Shown here: piece by piece, positions 12,001-20,633 of the stretch
Layout: every line of letters starts with the position of its first letter
How positions within the stretch are numbered: the stretch's first letter is position 1
NCBI GenBank assembly: GCA_023078555.1
Contig: CM041197.1
Coordinates: 12,001,257 to 12,065,256 of the forward strand
Origin: Ulva prolifera
Taxonomy: Eukaryota; Chlorophyta; Ulvophyceae; Ulvales; Ulvaceae
DNA length: 64,000 nt
Reading direction: 5' to 3'
Translations under genes and position numbers: made by a program
Notes under the pieces: model-generated
Told to the model about the DNA's origin: nothing
Seen by the model: the letters and a program-made list of their open reading frames with translations, nothing else
The model's database searches: none

Positions 12001-12268
12001 TTATTTAGTCCAGACTCAAGCTGCCAGAGCTGATGTCTGCATATGCATCGGGCCGTGAACCTTGGCTGAGAATGCAGTGGATATGTTTGCCAGTCGAATG
12101 GTGAAAGAATTAATATGATAGCTTGAGAGTCCTGTCAGGATTGCACTGTTGCACGAGTGTGCGTGTTTGGCAAAATGCTGGCACGAGGCACGCATGTAGC
12201 AGTCTCTCCCGAGCAGCCCTCTTGCTGCACGACCCGGGACTCAAGCACAGATGCATCACACATCGAAT
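9098..12268. repeat. 344-bp tandem array inside the transposon, about 9.2 copies
   Basis: The anchor CCCGAGCAGCCCTCTTGCTG recurs close to every 344 bases (anchors near 9111, 9455, 9799, 10144, 10489, 10833, 11177, 11521, 11865 and 12209; two intervals are 345 through single-base insertions). Copies are nearly identical. Two variants differ at linked sites: one reads CATCGAGCCGCGAACC and usually AATAGGATAG, the other CATCGGGCCGTGAACC and AATATGATAG. Their order is roughly A B A B A A B A B, a dimeric higher-order repeat. Each unit holds the palindromes CTCCCGGGAG and TGCATATGCA. The 62-63-codon ORFs that recur on both strands are products of the repetition. The first and last copies are partial. 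Confidence 0.97.
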
Positions 12269-12319
12269 GTGTACATAACCAGACCTGATTCTCAGCACAA
12301 AGCAACAGCCACCCTGTAC

Positions 12320-15300
12320 CTATCGCTTTACACCGGCATACCTACTTGACAGTTTTGCAGAAACACAAAAGAACCTTGTGTCATTTCTCTCGCGTGTCGG
12401 TACTGCCTGCGAGTCGATTGCCCTAAGATCTAGCACAAACACCCCCTCAAACCGGGTGCCAGGTTTGGAGGGGTCCAACTTGTCAACTTTCACAAATTCG
12501 TGCAGCCGGCTGATACCCGGGTCTGCAGGCCGAACTCCCGGTCCATGCTGGTCCACACTTGTGTACAGGTTAGCCACCCCCAGCCGCAAATCAGCTGGGT
12601 GCTGCCGATCGCAGCCCGGACGATATGCCCCCTCTGGCAGCATACTACTCGTGAAAGTTGCGCGCACAAAGTACAAAAACTGCCCCACATACACCTTCAT
12701 TTCAGTGCTCCCGTCTGCATAAGCTACACTGTATCGGATCAGGAACCACTGATTGTTCTTCCTGGTCTGCGTTTTGCACTGCACACTGCTCATGGTATCC
12801 CCGATTGGAAGGTCAGCCCGGGTGAACTTCTGCAACTCCACCTCAACTCCAGCCTTGCCCGCACCGAGAGGGCCTTCCAACCCCAGTTCATGCAGAATGA
12901 GGCCCTCTCTTTCAGCAGCCTCGGTGTCTTTGAACACTGGCCACCCGTCCTGTAGGAGGGTCGTGTCTTCAAATAGGAGCAGAGGCAATCCCTTCATCAG
13001 CTGAGCATCCCCCGAAGCGCCCGGGGTGGGGCTCCACAGCACCTCTCCCTTTTCCCCGGCATCTACCTTCTTGGGTGCTCCCAGTAGCAGCGCCTGGTCT
13101 GGGAGGGGCATGTCACGTGAACACTGGCGACGTCTCTTGACGGCCCGCAGCGCTTCAGCCAGTGACACACAGTGACACCCGTCTGGAGTCAACTTCACCC
13201 GGCGGCATGCTAGGGTCAGTAGCCAATCGTGCACAAATAGCAGTTCAGGATAGGCAGTACTGCGGTACTTCACCATTCGCTTTACGAGCTGAACCATGCG
13301 TTCCACCCAGAACTCTGACCACGTATAGCCAGGCCCACATGCCCGAACCTGGTCTGCCAGGTGCATGGCAGCAAGATGCAGCTTGTATGTCGTCAAAAAT
13401 CTGCCCCCGTAGGCCTGCATTCTCGAACATGTTGGCAAAGTGCTTTAGAGACGGCAGTCACACAAGCTTCACAAGTCTGCAATACGCATACGCAGGTCCA
13501 TCAGCTGTCTGTTTGCCCAAGCGAGTACATCTGCAGCGTGCGGACCTTCTCTACAATTCTGCCATACTCCAACAGATCTTTCTGTGCCTGCAATATTCGC
13601 TCTTCGGTGTGTTGACCATCATGCCACTTCATGAAATAAAGGACCGAGGACCGCAGCAGTGTCCACTGCTCGTCGAAAGCCTTCTTCAGCCCGAGATGCT
13701 CTCGTTTCCACGGTAGGTCGTGGAGGAGAAACATGGAGAATGTCTCGGTGAATGCCAGCCATTCCTCCATCATCCACAGTCCTCTGTACCTGCACCAGCA
13801 GCAAACGATAGAGTTCATCGACACACTAGTGTGCCCCACAGTACTGTGGGGCATGCAATGCAACAGTAACGATTGCTTCACAGAAGGTGCATGTCGAGAC
13901 ACCGACAGAGATGGCAGGAGACTCACCGAATCAAGTCGGTGTACGGCTTGCCAAACAACTCTGTCACCAGAATTTCAGATCCCTTTTTTGAGATGTGTTG
14001 CCGGATGTAAGTCGGGAGAACATGTCCTCCAGAAGACACCTGCCTCAGCCACATGCGCCAGAAGTCCTTGAGGATGCCCAGCAAGAAGATGTGTGCAATC
14101 CCGTATCGAAAGAAATGACACGGGCTGCACACTTAAGATTAAGCAGTCAGTACTGCCCGTCCTTGCAGGAAACAGGTACATATTCGGGAAGACAGTCCGA
14201 ACAGCAAGAGACATACTTCACGTAGGACAGGCTCTGGAACATCGGTTCTCCGCGAGCTCCGAGCTCCTTCTGCATCTGGTTGGCCCACTCCTCCCGCTGG
14301 GTCTGATCCTTCTTTTCGACTGCTTCCAGTGATGGGTGCAGCACCTGGTCTTGATAGAGTTTTGCCTTTCTACCGCGCATCTTGATTTCAAGGTCGCTTA
14401 GCTTCAGCACATTGTCTGTCAGCCAGGTACTTGGGGCGACATCGATGGGATCAGTGAAGGCTGTCCTCGCAAGGTAACGCCCATCATCCTTCTGGAGGTA
14501 ACCTAGCGGCACGCGAGGATGGTCCCCAGAGGTATCAACAGCAGCCAATTCCTGTGGATGCAACGTCTGACCTGCCATTGGTGCACAGTGCCCAGCTGCG
14601 GCATAACATGGGACCCTCTGTTTCATTCCAGCATCAAACCCCAACCACCTGCATACATACGGCAGCTGTATATATCTGCATATATCTGCAGATACACCAG
14701 GTGGGGTCTCAAGTGTAGCCCCTGCACGCGTCTGGATCTGGAATATCCGCCTTCCAGTCCACACAGCAACGTACCGGACAGTGTTGGCTTCGTGGTTGTG
14801 GGCCCCCGACATCGCACACGCAAAGCAGGCATTCGGCCCGGTATGATGCAAGCCGCCTGTTAACTTGGTCATGAACGGGATGTCTCCCTGTGCACACACC
14901 AGAACCGGCCACACTTTCAGCAGCTGTGGCCCGCCAACATCGACCAGGAGAGGTGTGGAACCTGGTCGGCCTGTAGGTTCACTCAGTGTGAGAGACTGCT
15001 CAACAGGAGTGGAATGTCGTTGAAGTCAGTAGGCATGTACAGCAACACCACACCTGGATCATGTTTCTCAAAGAATTCTATGATGGGGGCCATGACATCA
15101 TGGTAAGAGCCAGGCTCTGTTGGTCCTTGAACGATGCACACCGGGGACCATGTTATATTCTTGGCTTGCAAACCCTCTGGCGCATCAGTCAACTTCAGCC
15201 CACAAGCCAACGTACCGTACACTTTGTTGGTGTAGATCTGGACACCATCCCCCCCTGCAGGAACCGGTGGCATTGTCACACTAGAGCTAGGCAGCAACTA

Positions 15301-16794
15301 CATGCCGTATTACTGGCCCAGGTTAGGTGCACCGTACCCACTGAAAACGGAATCACAATTTCATTCTCCTCAACGGAGGGGTTGCTGAGCTTGTGGCCTA
15401 TAGCGGCGTCCACGTGCAGTCCGGCGGGGCTGCTCAAAAAAGATGCAGGGTCTTGGTAGGCCTGTTTTCGCTGCTCACGGTATGCATCGAGGTCTTCCAA
15501 TACTGGATCCAGAAGGTCCAATACCGTTGCCCGTACATCAAAGTAGTAAATATTCCGCTTGGGGAACACCCCACCAGTTTCAGAAACGTCAAAACGCCGG
15601 TTGCCACAGCCTTCAGCAGCACACACTGCATCTGCATTTCCATGATACTGAGCCGGATCCATTGTTGGAAAGACAGTCCAACACTTGTCACATATATGTT
15701 TAGTACACGTGGTGCTTGATTCCACGTCCAATACCGCCTTCACCATATGGTATGATGCTGGGTACAAATTGTCAGGCGGCAGGATTAGGTGGTGCATCAT
15801 CGCACAGTACTGATCAATCACTGTGTCTGTGACTCTGTGATCGTTCTTCATCGTCGCCAACCAGTAACAGGCCTGCACAACGGTGACGGCATGCCCCGGT
15901 GTGATGGGATCCCCTCGGTGCGCACACAACCATGCGCCGGTCCCCTTCTTAGGCGGTCGACCACCCTGTTGCGCAGCATGGACTTCCTGCAACCGCCGTT
16001 GCGCCGGAGCCAGATGGACACCGATGGGCCTAGGTGCATACACACCCTGAGCGGCTGCGGCCTCAGCGAGCTCTTGACCCGGTAATGGGCCATGATCGCC
16101 AGCTGGCCGAGGGGCGATGTCATCCTCGTCTTCCTCATCCAGGTCCTCTAGTCCGCCTCGGGCTCTCCAGTCGTCATCTCCGATCAACTCCTGCAACAAC
16201 ACAGTTGTAGCAACATACGTCCTAGCCCACTCGGTCATGCATAAATATGCACCGGTACTAGAGAGGTACCTCTCTGATGTACTGCTCTAACATGGACTTG
16301 TGCAACTCAGCTGCGGGATCAGGATGTCACACCTCATAGGCAGCATTGAAGGCAGTCGCCCTTGCCATAGCGATTAAATCGGCCTCTTCTGCTGTGAAAT
16401 ACACAGGTGCATCTGCCTCAGTGCCTACCGCCCAATCTTCCGTGCATTCTGGAATGCTGTACGTGTATGCCTCTGGGGAGCCGGAGCCAGCAGCAGGCTC
16501 GTCTTGCAGAGATGCCCCCAAGGGCAGCCTCGTGTCGCAGCCGGCAAATGGACCGCCAACGTCGGTGTCGGTATGATGAGCCACACCCAGGGCAGCCTGG
16601 CACTCGTGCCGCGTTGCATGCGGTCTGCTAGAGGGCGCGAAAGGAGTGTGACAGTGCTTGCATCTGTACCTCTGAGCACCATTTGCGTCAGGGTCACTGT
16701 AAATACCTTTCTGCGCAAGACTGTACTCCATGTCAGCCTTTGTCCTCCTAACACGTTTCGCCATGGGCTCCGTCGCTACGTGATCGGCCTGCAT
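12320..16794 (-). CDS. tnp2: Tnp2-type CACTA transposase, seven exons
   Basis: It would excise and reinsert the element by cutting at the CACTA ends in the nucleus. Exons read by eye, high to low: 16794-16270, 16190-15338, 15254-15054, 14970-about 14222, about 14124-13927, 13789-13546, 13414-12320 (stop TAG). Introns are 79-137 nt, GT-AG, and phase-matched except between exons 4 and 5, where no canonical pair keeps the frame. About 1,290 residues, in the size range of plant TnpD. Exon 1 has a basic start (MAKRVRRTKAD) and a Cys45/Cys48/His59-63 finger. Exon 2 has the zinc-binding region before the Tnp2 core (HICDKCW, CAAEGCGNRRF). Exons 3-4 hold the core (GDGVQIYTNK, VWPVLVCAQGDIPFMTKLTG), whose aspartates are likely catalytic. 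Exon 7 opens with a DUF4218-like stretch (CGPGYTWSEFWVERMVQ). An in-frame TGA at 16327-16329 interrupts exon 1; the frame stays open on both sides. A restart at the ATG in HKSMLEQYIRE is possible. Confidence 0.85.
13832..13853. repeat. perfect 22-bp palindrome within a transposase intron
   Basis: TGCCCCACAGT followed directly by its reverse complement, with no loop. It lies wholly inside the 137-nt intron 13790-13926. An RNA hairpin here could affect splicing of that intron, but this is inference. Confidence 0.9.
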
Positions 16795-17174
16795 ACTTGA
16801 ACGGTTGCGGATGCAGGTGGTGCGAGCGGCGATTAATCGTAAAACGCAATTGTACTGGCTCCACTGTGCTCCATATCAAACGCTTCCAATCACCAAGACG
16901 CTAATTATAATACCATCTCTAGATCTCTCACCCGATCCGTGATGCGCACGACAGAGCACTCGCCTTGCATCTTTGGCCCACAGTCCAGCGACTTCATCAA
17001 AGCTGGTCGTGGCGACTAGAGGCTTAAGCCTCTAGTCGCCACTGCCACGCGGTCCCGCATTCAAACCGCAAGCTACGTACAAATATCCAGCATGTACAAA
17101 CTACCACCGATCACCTGCCACCGCGCACTGTCACACAACCCAGTTCAAGGAAACCTTTCATAGGCGTAGGCATC
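16795..17174. promoter_or_regulatory. divergent intergenic region between transposase and TnpA-like gene
   Basis: 380 bp separate the two start codons, which face away from each other, so both promoters must lie here. An AT-rich ATTATAATA stands at about 16905-16913, the only TATA-like word I notice. The 34-bp palindrome at 17009-17042 lies nearer the plus-strand gene. Shared control of both genes by one bound factor is a natural inference. Confidence 0.6.
17009..17042. promoter_or_regulatory. perfect 34-bp palindrome, candidate operator
   Basis: The half-site GTGGCGACTAGAGGCTT is followed directly by its exact reverse complement, with no mismatch and no spacer. It lies between the divergent transposase and coiled-coil genes, 133 bp upstream of the plus-strand start codon. 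Dimeric DNA-binding proteins favour such sites, and the neighbouring plus-strand gene encodes a protein with a probable dimerising coiled coil. It could equally form a cruciform or an RNA hairpin. Confidence 0.75.
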
Positions 17175-19779
17175 ATGGCAAATGTGCTTTTGAAATGCAA
17201 CAATGTTGACGGCAAGTCGCAGCAGATTTTCAGCAAGTGTCATACCAAACCGCGCGATCAAAATTCGTTCATGCTCACATTGCTAGTGAATTGTGGCATC
17301 AATGTATCCCACGATACCGATGGGTCCGAATGGAAGCGGCACAAGTTCAGAGTGACTCCCACGGGATCAAAGTCTACAGGCGCGACCGGAGCCATTTACA
17401 CAGGCGCTGATTTACTGGAGTTGTTGTGTGACACCGTTGCATTACCCGAGGGAGCCGATCCCGTAACACCAGAGCTGCCTGGCAAGGTCTGGGCGGTTTC
17501 GAGTTTGATGGGGCCAACTCCGGCTGCCACGAGCACGTTCGATCGTGGCGGCAGTCGGTCATGCGTCAGCGACGGGACGACTGCAAGGAACGTGGACTCC
17601 AAAGTTGCTAAATTGAGGGGCGGTATCTTCATGTGCGCGAAGATCCGGGAGACATTGAAAGCACTACCCGAGGGGTATAAAAAAAGCGCCAAGGCGAAAA
17701 AGGTACTTGACGACACGACTACGCCAGACGGCTGTTGGCTTCAGGTGACGCCCGTTGAAGGAATGGTTGAGTTTGCAAAAGAGGTGCGCAGAGCTACCCC
17801 GATTGCAAGTGCACGTGCATGTGGTCGATTGCAAGTGCATGTGCTAAGATGTCTGCTATACTGACATAGGCAATGGAGAATGGCGAGACAGACAAAGAGA
17901 AGGAGGCCGGACGCAAAATTCATAATCTGACACAGGCATGGGAACAGATGATGATGGGGTATACGACGCTTGTTGGTAGCAGGTACTCTTGCCCTCACTG
18001 TGACCGGAACCTGCTTCCTCCGGATGGTTCAACACAATGCACTGTGCAGGACTGCGGTCAACGGACGCATGGGCAATAACAATGTCAACATCCGCAAATT
18101 CGCAGCAGCACTGCGAGCTAATCCCGCGGCAACACACGAGGCAAAAGGACCAGGGAAATCCTTAATGGAACTGTCCATGCAGTTTGACAGAAAGCTGGCA
18201 CGTGCTCTAGAGCCTGTTCAAGTGGATTGTGCGAATGGGCCATGTGCTGATAATGATGGGATGCGTGCGTTACAGGTCAGGCACGATGGTGGTACAGCCG
18301 CAGTGGCTGGCCATGTACAGAAGACAAGGCTGGAATGGGCCTTTGATGACGGCCACTATCCTCCGTGGCAGCCTGATGAACCTAAGTACAAGTTCGAGCC
18401 CAAATGGGAGATCACTGCTAAGGATGCCAATGTGTCCAACATCGAGAGAACAGGTCAGACACCAGAGAAAGATCATCTTGAACCTGACCCCATCGCCCGA
18501 GCCATCCCCCTGCAGCTTCCCCCGGGTGTAGCTGGCAACCTGAAGCAGGTACGATGGTGTCAAGTGCAGGCATCATCGAAGTCTGTGTACTAGCAGCCAA
18601 ATTGAGACTATGAGATGCTGCTCGCAGTTGTTGGCAGCCCAATATCTGATAGCTTAAGAACATGTTCAGGTCATGCACGGCAACACGAGATGTATCGCCA
18701 CGGAGAGGAAGATACCAGAGAGGCTGAGGTACATGGGATTGACCCCAGAGACGGCCAACCTGAGGTACTTACCACCTCCTGAGGTCGGCAGGAAGAGACC
18801 AGAACCCGATCCGATTGCTGGCGTCGGTGCATCTACGGAATGGCGCCCTCCTAGCAAATTGGCCTCCGAGTTTGATGTGGGCACTCACGGCGAGGGGGCC
18901 CACAGAGCCGTTTCAGAGGTAACATGCTCTCGACTTCTAATACCTGCAAAGGCACGGGGTGCCAGCATGTCATGGGCGGTATGATTGTACTGCCTGCCCC
19001 ATTCAAGGACTGATTGTGTCTGCTAATAGCAGGTCATGCAAGTCACTGGTCATGGACATCAGACCCCGTATGTCTCCCCTGCAATGTTCTGTGCACAGTT
19101 GCCGACCCAGGCTGCGGAGACAGACCAGACACACAACGCAACAGTGGTGCCATCCGTGGCCGTTGACAGTGCAGCTGTGGATGATATGATGGCGATGATT
19201 GGCATCGACGATGTAGACCTGATGGGCCTACCTTTGAGCGACAAGGAGGCAAATGGGGATGGGACACTTCCTTCCCCTGATGTCCAGGTGCGGTCAGATC
19301 TCCACTAGACTGCTATGTGCATGTATGCACCAACTCAGCATTGCCTAATACTCAGTGATCTGCACCGCACACAACATGTCCAACCCATACTCAGCCTGCA
19401 CAGCTGCAGGTCAGCTCCACAAGCCACCCCGTCGTTGACCGTAAGGAATTCCTGAAGAGTGAACTGGCTCGCCTGGCCAAGGAACTGACATCAATTCAGA
19501 GCAAGATCGACGAGCAAGAAGCAGTGATTGAAGAATGCAAGCAGGGCTGTGCTGGCAAGCGCAACAATGTCAAGCCCAAAATGCGGACCGCACAGGACAC
19601 AGTCGGGAAACTGAAGGTGTGGCTCAGCCTACGTTTGCAATGTGTTCTTCAGGTCAAAATGACTATAGGGGATAATAAGCCGTGTGGCGGAGCTGCAGGA
19701 AACCAAGATGGAACTAATGGAGCAAAAGATGGCCTACTTTGAGGAGCTGCAGAATCTAGTGACTCAATGGGATAATTGA
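17175..19779 (+). CDS. TnpA-like coiled-coil protein of the CACTA element, seven exons
   Basis: Seven exons join in one frame: 17175-17783, 17870-17982, 18050-18548, 18670-18918, 19033-19287, 19410-19616, 19669-19779 (stop TGA). Every donor is AG|GT and every acceptor AG; introns are 52-121 nt, all phase 0 except the second (phase 2). The total is 2,043 nt, about 680 residues. Exon 1 is soluble and mixed; exons 3-5 are Pro-rich and acidic, probably disordered (HLEPDPIARAIPLQLPPG, VDDMMAMIGIDDVDLMG). Exons 6-7 form a clear heptad-rich coiled coil (SELARLAKELTSIQSKIDEQ, AELQETKMELMEQKM). If intron 2 is kept, a zinc-ribbon-like CPHCDRNLLPPDGSTQC follows but the frame soon ends, so alternative forms are possible. 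No homology is recognised. The TnpA-like role (binding subterminal repeats, pairing the ends) is inferred from position, size and C-terminal dimerisation, as in En/Spm TnpA. Unlike En/Spm it is divergent from the transposase. Confidence 0.72.
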
Positions 19780-20250
19780 AGTGTGCTGCCGAGCTGGCGG
19801 GAGCCTTTACCTGTTTCCGAGAGATACTGCAAAGGGGAAGGTACACTCCAGCACTGGTTGCTGGGATCACGAGGCAGAGGGTGATGGTGCACGGATGGCG
19901 GCATTTTTTCTTATTATTTTTATTGATGCCAACTGCACCGCCTGAGCCATGGCTCAGCTGGCGCTGGCCAGCTGCTATAGCTACAGCCTACATGTGATGG
20001 CTGCTTCGGTACCTCACCGATTGCCAGTGCGACGGCACGGACACGAGGGCCAGAGTGGCATGATAGTATCGACAATAACTATTTTCCGGACAATAGGAGC
20101 TCCAGATGATGTAAAGCAGCTGCAGCCTATACACGGACCGCATGACCGGGTATCTGCTATCGCATGTCGTGTGCACCAACTGTACATCATCGTGGTATAA
20201 CAGCACTCGTTGCTTACGCCTGACGAGTACATCATTGGTGAAAGAGTGTC
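19780..20250. other. 3' region of the TnpA-like gene; no ORF recognised
   Basis: A T-rich run (about 19905-19926) and small inverted repeats (GAGCCATGGCTC, and CAGCTGGC with GCCAGCTG) lie around 19940-19975. TGTAA occurs at 20110-20114; this word is the usual polyadenylation signal in green algae, so it is a candidate 3' end for the plus-strand gene. I see nothing else. Confidence 0.4.
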
Positions 20251-20607
20251 AGTAATGTGCCGGTTTTTAAGGACGTGAACACGCCACGCGAGGAATGTTC
20301 TCGTCGAGCGCATCTTGCCGGTCCACGTGCACTGCATGATGCAGGCCGAAGTGCACATCACCCAGGCACTCGTGCACATTTCACACGATTGAATGGACAG
20401 CTCGCGCACTCGTCGCACAGAAGTGTACATTTTCCACAGTCGCAGCGCGTCGACCGTGAAACATCACCGTTCACATCCCTGTCAGAAAGCACGTTAGCTG
20501 TACAGCACTCGGCCACTCCTGCGTCGATCGCCATACAGTTCATACACATCTGGACACTGTTTGCATACTGTTCAGCGGGCAATGGGTCACTGATAATGTA
20601 CAGCATC
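20251..20607. promoter_or_regulatory. right subterminal region with short recurring motifs
   Basis: GTGCACAT occurs at 20351-20358 and 20372-20379, GTGTACAT at 20423-20430, and related GTGCACTG near 20327. GAAGTG precedes two of them. Similar words occur inside the left end. They are candidate binding sites for the element's own DNA-binding protein. No ORF here is convincing; the minus-strand frame entering from the satellite is an artefact. Confidence 0.45.
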
Positions 20608-20630
20608 ACCTGCCTGGCATCCTTGTAGTG
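20608..20630 (-). repeat. right terminal inverted repeat of the CACTA element
   Basis: Ends CATCCTTGTAGTG, the exact inverse of the left terminus for 13 bases. Two mismatches follow, then eight further matches. The base after it (20631) begins the second CGA target copy. Confidence 0.95.
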
Positions 20631-20633
20631 CGA
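20631..20633. other. target site duplication, right copy (CGA)
   Basis: CGA repeats the three bases before the element's left end (5990-5992) and is followed by GCAGTGTACATAAG, the rest of a satellite unit. Confidence 0.93.

Larger units (their letters stand above)
5993..20630. mobile_element. CACTA (EnSpm) DNA transposon, structurally complete, 14.6 kb
   Basis: The element begins CACTACAAGGATG and ends with the reverse complement of that sequence. The terminal inverted repeats agree at 21 of 23 positions. The flanks carry a 3-bp target duplication (CGA) and are both 20-bp satellite in the same orientation, so both boundaries are exact to the base. Inside are a Tnp2-type transposase on the minus strand (12320-16794), a divergent coiled-coil protein gene on the plus strand (17175-19779), a third minus-strand ORF of unknown role (7569-8753), a 344-bp tandem array (9098-12268), a triplicated 93-bp repeat near the left end and a 34-bp palindrome between the divergent genes. 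Perfect target duplications and near-perfect ends point to a fairly recent insertion. Whether it is autonomous is open: the transposase reading frame has one in-frame TGA and one unresolved exon junction. Confidence 0.95.

Noticed and set aside
9098-12268. 344-bp units as solo terminal repeats of a retroelement
   Set aside because: They are strictly head-to-tail with no internal coding DNA, primer site or flanking duplications; this is a simple tandem array.
9356-12298. Repeated 62-63-codon ORFs on both strands in the 344-bp array
   Set aside because: Identical short ORFs recur only because the DNA unit recurs, and they overlap on opposite strands; no supporting signal.
16311-16332. 22-nt GT-AG 'intron' that would remove the TGA in transposase exon 1
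   Set aside because: Too short for spliceosomal removal, and splicing it out shifts the frame into an early stop, whereas the unspliced frame continues correctly to the next phase-matched intron.
5993-20630. General reassignment of TGA as a sense codon
   Set aside because: The plus-strand gene ends naturally at TGA (19777-19779), and single decayed codons explain the two in-frame cases more simply.
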